The notes under the pieces: model-generated
The model's input: the letters and a program-made list of their open reading frames with translations, nothing else
The model's database searches: none
What the model was told of the DNA's origin: nothing
From: Methylopila sp. 73B
GTDB lineage: Bacteria; Pseudomonadota; Alphaproteobacteria; Rhizobiales; Methylopilaceae
DNA: 64,000 nucleotides
Assembly: GCF_000526315.1 (NCBI RefSeq)
Contig: NZ_JAFV01000001.1
Location: 2,232,001-2,296,000, forward strand
Direction of reading: 5' to 3'
In this document: positions 1 to 8,393 of the stretch, piece by piece
Numbering within the stretch: the first letter of the stretch is position 1
How the letters are laid out: each line of letters begins with the position of its first letter
Made by a program: the position numbers and the translations under genes

Positions 1-154
1 CCCAGTCATTCGGCGCGACGTCGTCAAAGATGACGTAGATGTAGTTCGCGTCGGTCCCGGTGTTGCGTACGATGCTCTCCGTGATCTCCGCGGCAACCTT
101 CTGCTTCTGTCCGTGGTCCTTACCCTCGAACCAGCTTACCCGTACGACCGGCAT
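1..154 (-). CDS. Tautomerase family protein, partial (C-terminus off the left edge)
   Basis: The minus strand opens with an ATG at 154 and reads MPVVRVSWFEGKDHGQKQ, then continues in frame for 51 codons to the window edge. Pro2, exposed after Met removal, is the catalytic base of the 4-oxalocrotonate tautomerase family, and the beta-alpha start with a conserved EITESIVRNTG helix fits. Members are 60-130 residues, so the rest lies outside. It is divergent from a LysR gene that begins at 306, which suggests control by that regulator. The substrate cannot be told from this fragment. Confidence 0.8.
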   Translation of the reverse strand, partial: MPVVRVSWFEGKDHGQKQKVAAEITESIVRNTGTDANYIYVIFDDVAPNDW

Positions 155-305
155 GATCTTGTTTCCATGTGTTCCGCCGCTCTTCCCTCGGCGGATGCCG
201 AAGGCCAGAGAGACAAGCAGCCGCAATGTACTGTATCCTCATGGCGCTTAAAGACACCTCCGATCTATTCTGAGTAGCGCCGCTGGACACAAACGGACCC
301 TTTCC

Positions 306-1214
306 ATGAATGAGATCGAACCGTTGTCGGGCATCGGCGTCTTCGTAGCCGCTGCTCGTGCTGGAAGCTTCACGGGCGCCGCCGACCGTCTCGGCATCAC
401 CAAGTCCGCGGTTGGCAAGACCATCGCCCGCCTCGAGGTACGGCTCGGACTGAAGCTCTTCCATCGGACCACGCGGAACAACAAGCTGACGGTCGACGGC
501 GAGGCCTACCTGGCCGCGTGTGCTTCTGCCCTCGACGAGATCGCCGCGGCCGAAGCAGCTCTCACCTCCGCAAACCGGATCCTGAGCGGCCGGATCCGCA
601 TCGACATGCCAGTGGCGTTCGGGAGGCGCGTCCTACTGCCCGTCCTGATCGACATCTTGCGGCCGCATCCGGATCTCACGCTGAGTCTCACCTTCACCGA
701 CGCCCTGACCGATCCCTTCCAGGACGACGTGGACCTCATGATCCGCTTTGGCGCCCTTCGGGACTCGAGCCATCTCATCGCGCGGCACCTCGCCAACCAG
801 GATCGGGTGATCTGCGCCTCTCCGGGCTACGTCGAGACGCACGGACGTCCGGAGGCGCTCGCAGACCTTCGCGGACACCGCTGCATCGTCGGCTCGCCCA
901 AGGGTCCGCCACTGGCCTGGGTGGTTCGCGAGGACGGCGCGGTGAAGCGCTTGTCGCCTCCCGCCACACACCAGGTCAGCGACGGCGAGGCAATGGTCGA
1001 CGCGGCCGTCGGCGGGCTTGGCATCTGCCAGCTCCCGGTCTCGCTGGTCCGGCCCCACGTCGAGAGCGGCGCGCTCATGCCGTTGCTCGAAACCTTCTCA
1101 ACCGTTCCTGTCGAGGTGCACGCACTCTGGCCGCGGCAAGCGCACCTCAGCCCACGGGTACGTTACGTCGTGGACCATCTCGTCGGGCGCGCAGCCGCAG
1201 GCGAGTTGAATTAA
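306..1214 (+). CDS. LysR-family transcriptional regulator
   Basis: A 302-residue protein of normal LysR length. The N-terminal winged helix-turn-helix (about residues 7-66) carries the family pattern, with the recognition stretch GITKSAVGKTIARLE and then LFHRTTRNNKLT. The rest is the LysR substrate-binding domain, including an RIDMPVAFGR segment and a later HQVSDGEAMVDAAVGGLGI stretch. It is divergent from the tautomerase gene at the left edge, which LysR proteins often regulate, and convergent with the quinone oxidoreductase gene, whose stop is only 4 bp away. The inducer is unknown. Confidence 0.9.
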   Translation: MNEIEPLSGIGVFVAAARAGSFTGAADRLGITKSAVGKTIARLEVRLGLKLFHRTTRNNKLTVDGEAYLAACASALDEIAAAEAALTSANRILSGRIRIDMPVAFGRRVLLPVLIDILRPHPDLTLSLTFTDALTDPFQDDVDLMIRFGALRDSSHLIARHLANQDRVICASPGYVETHGRPEALADLRGHRCIVGSPKGPPLAWVVREDGAVKRLSPPATHQVSDGEAMVDAAVGGLGICQLPVSLVRPHVESGALMPLLETFSTVPVEVHALWPRQAHLSPRVRYVVDHLVGRAAAGELN

Positions 1215-1218
1215 CCCA

Positions 1219-2196
1219 TCAGGGCAGGACGACGATCTTTCCGCCCGCCTCGTTGGCCTCCATGCAACGGTGCGCCTCGACGATCTCGTCGAGCCGGAAC
1301 ACGCGCCCGACCTTCACGGGCAGCGCGCCCTTCTCGACCTCGTCGACGAGCCTCTGAAGGGGCATCGCCATGAACTCCCCGGCGCCGCCGCTGTACGTGG
1401 TCAAGCTGACCGCCGTCGGGATCGCCGCCATCGGCTCAAAGGCTTCGAGCGTCCAGCGGTCACCGACCATCCCGCTCATGCAGATTGCTCCGTGGCGCTT
1501 CGCGCACGCGAGCGAGTCAAGGAGAGTTGTTGTCCCGACGAGCTCCAGCACCTTTCCGACGCCGCCTGGGAATGCGTCCCGCACCCGTCCCGCGATCGAT
1601 CCGTCGTCGATGTACACATGGCTTACGCCATGGGAGCGAAGGAGGTCTTCTCGGTTCGGACGTCGCGTCGTTGCGCAGACGATCGCGCCTTCGGCTTTTG
1701 CGATGGCGGCGGCGGCTAATCCGACGGAGGTTGTGCCGCCACGGATGAGAAGGGTCTCGCCCGGACAAAGGCGCAGCGCGATGAAGAGCGACCCCCAAGC
1801 CGTCTGGAGCATCTCAGGCAGAGCGCCGAGCGTCTCCCAGGACAGGCCGGTGCGGACCGCCTGCACCTGGCCGGCCGGGACCTTCACGTACTCGGCGTAG
1901 CCGCCGTCGAAGTTGCGTCCCATGCCGCCCATGACCGTCGCAACGGTCGCGCCCGGCTGGAACTCGCCGCCCGGGGCAGTCTCGACCGTTCCCGTCGCTT
2001 CAATTCCCAGAACGCGAGGCAGCCGAACGTTTGGCGAGTGTCCCTGCCGGGTGAAGAGCTCGGATCTGTTGAGCCCGAACGCCCGCACCCGGATCAGGAC
2101 CTCGCCGGCGTTCGGTACCGGAACGGGCCGATCCTCGACCTTCAGGGCGTCGGGTGCGCCAGGCGCGCACAGGACCGCAGCCTTCATCGTTGCCAT
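1219..2196 (-). CDS. Zinc-independent quinone oxidoreductase-like MDR dehydrogenase
   Basis: A 325-residue medium-chain dehydrogenase/reductase. The N-terminal GroES-like domain begins [19 protein letters not shown], and the nucleotide-binding fold has [21 protein letters not shown] around residues 150-170. The cysteine cluster of zinc alcohol dehydrogenases is absent, which fits the NADPH:quinone reductase subgroup. It is the last gene of a minus-strand operon running DoxX, VOC protein, esterase, GST, this gene. A GGGGTGA ribosome site lies in the end of the GST gene. Role inferred from family and context: two-electron reduction of quinones or enones. Confidence 0.85.
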   Translation of the reverse strand: MATMKAAVLCAPGAPDALKVEDRPVPVPNAGEVLIRVRAFGLNRSELFTRQGHSPNVRLPRVLGIEATGTVETAPGGEFQPGATVATVMGGMGRNFDGGYAEYVKVPAGQVQAVRTGLSWETLGALPEMLQTAWGSLFIALRLCPGETLLIRGGTTSVGLAAAAIAKAEGAIVCATTRRPNREDLLRSHGVSHVYIDDGSIAGRVRDAFPGGVGKVLELVGTTTLLDSLACAKRHGAICMSGMVGDRWTLEAFEPMAAIPTAVSLTTYSGGAGEFMAMPLQRLVDEVEKGALPVKVGRVFRLDEIVEAHRCMEANEAGGKIVVLP

Positions 2197-2203
2197 GGCG
2201 GCT

Positions 2204-3169
2204 TCACCCCACGAGCAGATCGGCGAAGGCCAGCCGAGGGCCCAGCGGCACGATCCCCGAAGGATTCAAACTCTTGATCGAGTAGTAACCGCGCTTGATG
2301 TGGTCGATGCTGACGGTGCCCGCGACACCCGGAACGGCCAGTATGCGATTAACGTAAGCCGAGAGGTTCGGATAGTCCGCGACGCGACGCAGGTTGCACT
2401 TGAACAGGCCGTGATAGGCAGCGTCGAAGCGGATCAGCGTGACGAACAGCCGGATGTCCGCCTCGGTCAGACGCTCGCCGAGGAGGAAGGTACGAGTTTC
2501 GAGGTGTGTCTCAAGTTCGTCGAGCATGCCGAAGACGTCGCCGAAGGCCTCGTCGTAGGCGACCTGCGTCGTCGCGAAGCCGGCACGGTAAACGCCGTTG
2601 TTGAGACGCGGGTAGATCCGGTCGTTCAAGGCGTCGATCGAGCCGCACAGGTCCGCGGGGTACAGGTCAATTCCCTCGTCTGCGAGCGCCCCGAAGCCGG
2701 AGTTCATCATGCGAACGATGTCGGCTGACTCGTTGTTGACGATCGTCTGTCTCTCCCTGTCCCAGAGCACGGGCACCGTGGCTCGCCCGGACACCGTCGG
2801 GTCCGCGCGGGTGTAGAGCTCGTGCAGGAAGGTGACGCCGTTGACCTCGTCGCGATCCGATCCGGGATAGTCGCCGAAGCGCCAGCCCTCGTCGGTGAGC
2901 GCCGGCTCCACCACCGAGACGGAGACGGCGTCCTCAAGGCCTTTCAGCTTTCGCGCGATCAGAGTGCGCGACGCCCAGGGGCAGATCAGAGCGACGTAGA
3001 GATGGTAGCGTCCCGCCTCGGCAGGAAACCCGCCCTCTCCCGTCGGGCCAGCGCTCCCGTCCGGCGTCACCCAGTTGCGGAAGCTCGAGGTCTGGCGGAC
3101 GAAGCCACCCTTCTCGTCCTTTGCCTGGACGGGCTGCCAGTCGGCGGTCCACTTGCCGTTCATGAGCAT
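2204..3169 (-). CDS. Glutathionyl-hydroquinone reductase (Xi-class GST)
   Basis: A 321-residue protein of the Xi GST class (YqjG/PcpF type). The family start is visible: a tryptophan-rich opening ([12 protein letters not shown]), [12 protein letters not shown], then [16 protein letters not shown] with the CPWA active-site motif whose Cys takes glutathione from glutathionyl-hydroquinones. A GST C-terminal helical domain follows, with [26 protein letters not shown] lies 8 bp before the chosen ATG. Clustering with a quinone oxidoreductase, a ring-cleavage-type VOC protein and an MhqD-like esterase supports a quinone detoxification role. Confidence 0.9.
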   Translation of the reverse strand: MLMNGKWTADWQPVQAKDEKGGFVRQTSSFRNWVTPDGSAGPTGEGGFPAEAGRYHLYVALICPWASRTLIARKLKGLEDAVSVSVVEPALTDEGWRFGDYPGSDRDEVNGVTFLHELYTRADPTVSGRATVPVLWDRERQTIVNNESADIVRMMNSGFGALADEGIDLYPADLCGSIDALNDRIYPRLNNGVYRAGFATTQVAYDEAFGDVFGMLDELETHLETRTFLLGERLTEADIRLFVTLIRFDAAYHGLFKCNLRRVADYPNLSAYVNRILAVPGVAGTVSIDHIKRGYYSIKSLNPSGIVPLGPRLAFADLLVG

Positions 3170-3196
3170 GTCGCTGTCCTTCTGATGTGCGGCGCG

Positions 3197-3829
3197 TCAG
3201 GCGACGACGGCGGGCTTCAGGGCGGCCGCGATGAAGTCCCGTGCGAGAGACGCGCCTTCTGCCGAGATCGCGTGACCAAGACCGGGGAAGATCCGGCTAG
3301 TCACGTCGAGGCCTTCCGCCCGAAGGACCTCTTCGGCCCGCGTCGTCTCCCACGAGGGGACGATCGGATCGGACGATCCATGAAGCAGCAAGATCTTCGT
3401 TCCAGTGGATGGTGAGTAGGGCGTCGGCGACGCCAAGCGGCCGGAGACCGCCACCGCCGCCGTGACGGGCCAGCGCCCGCACGCGACGGCGTCCAGCGCC
3501 ATCATGGAGCCTTGCGAGAAACCGACGAGGACAACCCGGTCCAACCTGTCCCTGAAGCCATGTCGGTCGAGCTCGAAGCGCATGACCTTGTCGAAGGCCG
3601 AACGTGCAGCCGCAATCCTAGCCGGGCGGTTCTCCGGCGTCACGCCGGCGACGCTGAACCATTGCCGCCCTGGCCCCTGGTCGAAGGCGAAGGGACCGTC
3701 GGGAGCGACGAACGAGATGTCCGGCAAGAAGGGCCGCCAAGGCGCGGCGAGGGCTAGCAAGTCCCGGCCGTTGCTGCCGACGCCGTGCAAAAGAACGACC
3801 AATCCGTCCGGTGATGGTGTGGAGGTCAT
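3197..3829 (-). CDS. Alpha/beta hydrolase, phospholipase/carboxylesterase family (MhqD-like)
   Basis: A 210-residue small serine hydrolase. The fold is shown by VVLLHGVGSNGRDL (oxyanion region), the nucleophile elbow GFSQGSMMALD, an acid near SSDPIVPSWET and the catalytic His in FPGLGHAIS. The size matches the YpfH/MhqD carboxylesterase group. Its ATG overlaps the TGA of the upstream VOC gene by the ATGA arrangement, so the two are translationally coupled. In Bacillus, MhqD-type esterases are co-induced with ring-cleaving dioxygenases by hydroquinones; the same job is inferred here. Confidence 0.85.
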   Translation of the reverse strand: MTSTPSPDGLVVLLHGVGSNGRDLLALAAPWRPFLPDISFVAPDGPFAFDQGPGRQWFSVAGVTPENRPARIAAARSAFDKVMRFELDRHGFRDRLDRVVLVGFSQGSMMALDAVACGRWPVTAAVAVSGRLASPTPYSPSTGTKILLLHGSSDPIVPSWETTRAEEVLRAEGLDVTSRIFPGLGHAISAEGASLARDFIAAALKPAVVA

Positions 3830-4719
3830 GTGCCGGTCTCAGGAGACGTGAGTGTGATGGACGTGTTCCAGGGATCACGAAGGGTGAAGCGTGTCCCATC
3901 GCCGCCCTCAGGCTGCCCCGTCGCACGCGAACGTATGGCTTCGATGGTGTCGCAATCGACGGCGATCTCGACGTCCGCCAGTCCGGTCGTCCGCTCTGTA
4001 CGCGGCCGCGCGCCGCGACTGTTCCAGATGTTGGCGGCGAGCTGGTGGTGGTAGCCGCCCGATCCGAAGAAGCTGCCGCCGGGATAGCGGGCGGTCACGT
4101 CAAAGCCGAGCACGCTGCCATAGAATGCCTCCGCAGGCGCGATCGCGCCGACCTGGAGATGCACGTGGCCGACCTTGCCGCCTTGGGGGAAGCCTCGCCA
4201 TTCCTCGCCCTCCGCTGCACTCAGGAGGCTTTGCGCGTCGAGGGCGTCCGTCGACATGCGGACGGCCCCGCGGTCCCACACCCATTCGGCGCTCGGTCTG
4301 TCTGCATAGACCTCGATGCCGTTGCCCTCCGGATCGGCGAGATAGATCGCTTCGCTGACCAGATGGTCGGACGCGCCCTGGATCGGGACGCGCCGCTGGG
4401 CCGCGAAGGAGAGCCATGCAGCAAGGTCCGCACGCTCAGGCAGGAGGAATGCCGTGTGAAAGAGCCCTGCGTCTCGCGGCGAGGAAACCTGGACGGATGG
4501 ATCATGCCGGAGCTCGACCAAAGTCGCCGCCTCGGTCCCGAGGCGCAGGACGCCGGCCTCGCGGCCCGTCTCGCGCAGGCCGATCACGTCCTGGTAGAAC
4601 CCGGCGACGCGATCGAGGTCCCGTACGACGAGGGTCACTTTGGATATCCGGTGCGGCGCCGTCGCCAGCACCGGATCGACGGAAGAGCGCTCGATGGTGC
4701 TTGAAGTGGGGACGGTCAT
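3826..4719 (-). CDS. VOC-family ring-cleaving dioxygenase (CatE/MhqA-like)
   Basis: A 297-residue two-module vicinal-oxygen-chelate protein. Module 1 starts ISKVTLVVRDLDRVAGFYQ, module 2 starts VGHVHLQVGAIAPAEAFY, and GGYHHQLAANIWNS resembles the extradiol catechol-dioxygenase core. An in-frame start exists 11 codons upstream, but AAAGGAG lies 7 bp before the ATG at 4719, so that start is preferred. It sits between DoxX and an MhqD-like esterase, a set reminiscent of the Bacillus catDE and mhq loci. The exact catechol or hydroquinone substrate is unknown. Confidence 0.85.
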   Translation of the reverse strand: MTVPTSSTIERSSVDPVLATAPHRISKVTLVVRDLDRVAGFYQDVIGLRETGREAGVLRLGTEAATLVELRHDPSVQVSSPRDAGLFHTAFLLPERADLAAWLSFAAQRRVPIQGASDHLVSEAIYLADPEGNGIEVYADRPSAEWVWDRGAVRMSTDALDAQSLLSAAEGEEWRGFPQGGKVGHVHLQVGAIAPAEAFYGSVLGFDVTARYPGGSFFGSGGYHHQLAANIWNSRGARPRTERTTGLADVEIAVDCDTIEAIRSRATGQPEGGDGTRFTLRDPWNTSITLTSPETGT

Positions 4720-4760
4720 CGAGATCTCCTTTGAACGCCTCAATGGGATCACTTGAGCCG

Positions 4761-5186
4761 TTAGGCCCGAGCTGATCGAAGTCCGGCCGAAGGTGTCGGA
4801 CGGAAAGCGTAGGCGCCGTCGCCCAAAAGCGCGACCGCAACCAGCCCGACGATCCAGAGCGCAGGAAACTCCCAGCCGCCGTTCGCATTGGTGAAGAAGA
4901 AACCGGCAGGTCCGTGCACGGTTACAATTGCGCCGAGAAGGACTGGAACGAGCGCAAGGGCGACGACACGGCTGTAGACGCCTGCGACAAGAGCGAGTCC
5001 GCCGAGGGTCTCTGCGATGATTACGAGGTAAGCCAGCGGGCCGGGCAGGCCAAGGCTCGCGAAAAACTGCGCGGCGCCAGCGGGAGTGAAGACAAAAAAT
5101 TTCAAGCCGGCGTGCGCAAGAAAAAGGATGCCGAGTGCGACGCGAAGTGAGGTCGCGGCATAAGGGGCGGTGCGAAGGTCAATCAT
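4761..5186 (-). CDS. DoxX-family membrane protein (CatD/MhqP-like)
   Basis: A 141-residue integral membrane protein with about four hydrophobic segments and the DoxX signatures RVALGILFLAHAGLKFF, FFASLGLPGPLAYLVIIAE, and a C-terminal WIVGLVAVALLGDGAYAF. The frame stays open upstream, but the region before MIDLRTAP has no membrane-protein character and GGAGACC lies just before the ATG at 5186. It is the first gene of the quinone-detoxification operon and is divergent from a LysR gene. CatD/MhqP relatives accompany ring-cleavage dioxygenases; a redox role at the membrane is inferred. Confidence 0.85.
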   Translation of the reverse strand: MIDLRTAPYAATSLRVALGILFLAHAGLKFFVFTPAGAAQFFASLGLPGPLAYLVIIAETLGGLALVAGVYSRVVALALVPVLLGAIVTVHGPAGFFFTNANGGWEFPALWIVGLVAVALLGDGAYAFRPTPSAGLRSARA

Positions 5187-5199
5187 TTTGGTCTCCGAG

Positions 5200-5259
5200 G
5201 TTTGATACCTGCCATATGCACTTCGCTCCGCAGTTTGATAATCCGGCCTTGAGGCATAT
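5200..5259. promoter_or_regulatory. Divergent DoxX/LysR promoter region with paired repeats
   Basis: The 99-bp gap between the DoxX start and the LysR start contains two copies of GTTTGATA (5200-5207 and 5233-5240, 33 bp or about three helical turns apart). Each is followed by a CATATG. A LysR-type regulator usually binds such a divergent promoter, so these are candidate half-sites. This is seen in the sequence only; no binding evidence. Confidence 0.4.
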
Positions 5260-5285
5260 GAGTTCACACTCAGGGAGTGAGATAT

Positions 5286-6230
5286 ATGCTGGACAGAATC
5301 ACGAGCATTCAGGTGTTCGCGCGCGTCGCGGGCCTCGGCAGCCTCTCCGGGGCAGCCCGGTCGCTCGACATGTCGCAAACCATGGCGACGAAGCATATGG
5401 CGGCGCTGGAGGACCGGCTGGGCGTGAAGCTGGTCCACCGCACAACGCGAAAGATCACGCTCACCGAGGCAGGTCGGCGATACCTCGAGAGCGGCGAGCG
5501 CATCCTGGCCGAACTGGAGGAAGCCGACGCCGTCGCTTCGGCCGAACGCCTTGAGGTGACCGGCACTTTACGGGTGAACGCGCCCGTCTCCTTCGGCGTG
5601 CGCGAGCTGGCGCCGCGGCTCGCCGCGTTCTCCGCCGCCCAACCTGCTATCACCGTCGATCTTGGCTTGAACGACCGCGTCGTCGATCTGGTCGAAGAGG
5701 GATGGGACGTGGCGATCCGCATCGGTCGTATCAGCGACCAGACGCTGAACGCGCGCAAGCTGGCCCGCTGCCGCCTCCTGGTGGCCGCGTCCCCGAGCTA
5801 CCTTCAAAGGCACGGCACTCCACGCACGTTGGCCGATCTAGCTTCCCACAACTGCCTTGGCTACACCCTGTCGAGCGCGCTCGGGCCACACCGATGGCAA
5901 TTCGGCGTCGAAGGCGAGGCTAACGTTCCTATCCGTGGAGACCTTCGCGCAAACAACGGCGACGCTCTGATAGCCGCAGCTCTCGCCGGACAGGGGTTGG
6001 TCTATGAGCCGACGTTTTTGCTCGGCGACGAAATTCGCGCGGGCAGGCTAGTCGCCCTCGCGCTTGATCGTCCTCCTCTCGAGCTCGCGGGCGTGTTCGC
6101 TGTCTACGCCGCCAACCGACGCCCCCCCGCGAAGGTACGCGCCTTCATCGATTTCCTCGCGCTGCAATTCGGTCATCCGGCGCCTTGGGATCGCGACTTA
6201 GATTATCCCCCGCAGGTCAAGACCGCCTGA
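5286..6230 (+). CDS. LysR-family transcriptional regulator of the quinone operon
   Basis: A 314-residue LysR protein. The HTH (about residues 1-60) reads ITSIQVFARVAGLGSLSG, then SQTMATKHMAALEDRLGVK and VHRTTRKITLTEAG, close to the AaeR/CrgA-type subgroup. An effector domain follows with LRVNAPVSFG and VDLVEEGWDVAIRIG. A GTG three codons upstream is possible, but GGGAG 8 bp before the ATG at 5286 decides the start. It is divergent from the DoxX-VOC-esterase-GST-QOR operon, so it is the likely activator or repressor of that set. The inducer, perhaps a quinone, is inferred. Confidence 0.9.
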   Translation: MLDRITSIQVFARVAGLGSLSGAARSLDMSQTMATKHMAALEDRLGVKLVHRTTRKITLTEAGRRYLESGERILAELEEADAVASAERLEVTGTLRVNAPVSFGVRELAPRLAAFSAAQPAITVDLGLNDRVVDLVEEGWDVAIRIGRISDQTLNARKLARCRLLVAASPSYLQRHGTPRTLADLASHNCLGYTLSSALGPHRWQFGVEGEANVPIRGDLRANNGDALIAAALAGQGLVYEPTFLLGDEIRAGRLVALALDRPPLELAGVFAVYAANRRPPAKVRAFIDFLALQFGHPAPWDRDLDYPPQVKTA

Positions 6231-7103
6231 CCTGACGCGTTCCTGCTCCGACCGATAGAAGCCGTTCGCGCCCGCAAACGGACATTGCCAAGTTCCGCCT
6301 TGGGTCCAGCCAAAGCCAGAGCGAGGCGCTCGCGCTCCCGGACAAGATCGGCAAGCGCGACCGCCACGGCTAAGCGACGCTGCGCAGCTCGGAGCGCGGA
6401 GACGGGATCCGCACCAGACACGCCGAGCCCTTTCTGACTGTTGAGCTTGGCGCGTGGCCGCGTCGGTCACCTGCAGGGCGACAGCCTGTCCGTCGCGCTC
6501 TGCGGCATTGCTATCCGAGCGGATCAGGCGTGGCGTTCCGAACCCACTGTTCCGGCCGGTGGATCATCTTCCGGATGGCGGCCGACGGCGAAGGGTTTGC
6601 TGCGTCCGCGACAGCATAGTGGGGCTCTCGCTCTGCTCAACGTGCCAGAAGGCGACAGCCGCCGTGACCAGCGCGGATATGATTGGCGAAGGATGACGTT
6701 GGGGCTGAATGCCGTCGTAGCGCCGAGCACCGTTCGCGTCGACAACGAAGCGATAGGGCGGGGGTCGCGTGATTGGCCTTTCCCATGGAAGGCCCCGTGG
6801 GTCTCAAGCAACCCGGCGACCTCCTCATGACCGCCGTGCGCGACGTCGCGGCCCGTGAGAAAGTCGGACCACCCATGCGGATCCTGTCGCGCCAGTACTT
6901 GGCCGCCACCCGCAGGGACCGCACGCCCGTAACCGACCGGTCGACCCCGTCGATCGGGACCTGCTCGGAGAGCACGCGCCCTACCACGTCCGCGGTCGAG
7001 ATGCGGATGACTTTCGCTCTCTGCGCCGATACTCGGCGGCGGCATCAGTCGGCGCGGTCAGGGAGGCCGCGCCCCGCCCCGGCTTTAACGACCTTAGAGC
7101 AGG
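6231..7103. other. Gene-poor 870-bp stretch, no supported gene
   Basis: Open frames exist on both strands but none has a family match I recognise, a convincing ribosome site or a coherent protein composition. Short minus-strand segments around 6203-6421 (Ala/Leu/Arg-rich helix) and 6637-6990 could be decayed coding sequence, because plausible peptide runs change frame. I cannot assign them. Confidence 0.5.
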
Positions 7104-8024
7104 TCAGAACCGGTATCCGGCGCCCAGCATCACGAACGGCTGTACGTCGTCCTTCACGACCGGGCTGTCCTTCGCGTCGCCCACGAGAAGCCCGGCTCCT
7201 CCAACCCCCGTCACGAGCCAGTTCTCGGTTACCATGTAGGTGACCGACGCCGACAGGTCGACGCGCTTGATGCCGGACTTCGCTTCGTATTCCGGCAGGC
7301 CGGAGTTCAATGACTGACGCGAAGAGATGCCGAAGTAGGCGTCCATATGCCTGTTGTTCGCCCACGTCGCAGACGCGTCCGCGGAGAAGATGAACCGCTC
7401 GTATTGATGCGAGGCCTTGCCGCCGAACGTGCCGGTCATTCCTTCGCTGCCGCCGATCGTCTGGTCGAGCCCGGCATAGATCTGGAAGGGCCCGGCCTGG
7501 TAGCTTAACAGCCCGCCGACCACGCCGCCGGGATCGATGTCGCCCAGGCCCTTGAGATAGCGGGAGTCGTTGTCGTTGCGCCCGACCTCGTAGCCGCCGC
7601 GCGCCGAGACCTTGAAGCCCTCCCATTTCCAGACGTCGACGGTCAGACCCTTGGTGTTGAGGTGCAGCCAGTCGCCATAGGTGGCCGAGATCAGCGGGAA
7701 CGGCTTCACCTCAAACTTGTCCGACCCCTCGTATTCCGGCTTGTAAATCGCGCCGCCGCCGATCACGACGTTCCAGTCGTGGAGCGTGTCGCGGAAATCG
7801 CCGTAGCGCCGCTCGTCGAACTGGGCGGGAGCCGCGACTGCGGACTCGGAGCTCGTTAGATCCGCGGCGGCGGCGGACGCCGGGAGGAACGCGCTCAGGG
7901 CCGCAATCGCGGCGAACCGAGCTCCGGAGGGTCGCGCCGCCGGAACAGTCTTCGGCCCAGGACGACCGGAAGGGCCCACCCCCTGATACGCGCTCTCGTC
8001 ACGACGCTGCACGTACGGACCCAT
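7104..8024 (-). CDS. MipA/OmpV family outer-membrane protein
   Basis: A 306-residue exported beta-barrel protein. A long N-terminus precedes a hydrophobic signal segment (AIAALSAFLPASAAAA) and a likely Ala-X-Ala cleavage. The mature part has the MipA/OmpV hallmarks WNVVIGGGAIYKPEYEGSD near its start, alternating aromatic strands, and ends in a terminal GAGYRF with the C-terminal Phe typical of BAM substrates. AAGGAG 8 bp before the ATG supports this start despite the long leader. Relatives act as scaffolding or porin-like proteins; the function here is not known. Confidence 0.85.
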   Translation of the reverse strand: MGPYVQRRDESAYQGVGPSGRPGPKTVPAARPSGARFAAIAALSAFLPASAAAADLTSSESAVAAPAQFDERRYGDFRDTLHDWNVVIGGGAIYKPEYEGSDKFEVKPFPLISATYGDWLHLNTKGLTVDVWKWEGFKVSARGGYEVGRNDNDSRYLKGLGDIDPGGVVGGLLSYQAGPFQIYAGLDQTIGGSEGMTGTFGGKASHQYERFIFSADASATWANNRHMDAYFGISSRQSLNSGLPEYEAKSGIKRVDLSASVTYMVTENWLVTGVGGAGLLVGDAKDSPVVKDDVQPFVMLGAGYRF

Positions 8025-8393
8025 GGTTGAAACTCCTTGTCAGATCAGACGACGTGAAAACCGAACGTGCGATGCGCGTCCTCGCAACCAGGGACGGTTC
8101 CGGTCCGGCCATCGAAGACAAGATCAAGTTTGGGAGGCCAGCATTGCCGCAACATTACGGGAGACGGCGTCGCGCCGAAGAGTTCTGGGATCAGTCTAAA
8201 TAACTGAAAACGCTCACTGATATAGGCTCGTGGTGTGCTGGCCAATAGCGCCACCGTCGACTAGGAACGACGCGCGCCACCCGACGGCCTGCTCAAGGAG
8301 TCGGTTCCGCTCGAGCCGCCCTCGCCATCGGGCGGCCAAGGACAGACCCTCTCGGTGAGTTTGGCCGTCCGACCGGGACGGGCGGGCGTCCGT
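8025..8393. other. Intergenic stretch, nothing recognised
   Basis: This 370-bp stretch between the MipA start and the RND pump stop contains the MipA promoter region near 8025-8230, which is locally AT-richer (ataactgaaaacgctcactg). I saw no convincing ORF, RNA or repeat. Confidence 0.5.

Noticed and set aside
6441-7045. Frames on both strands between the second LysR gene and mipA
   Set aside because: No recognisable domain on either strand, and peptide-like runs change frame, so no gene is called.
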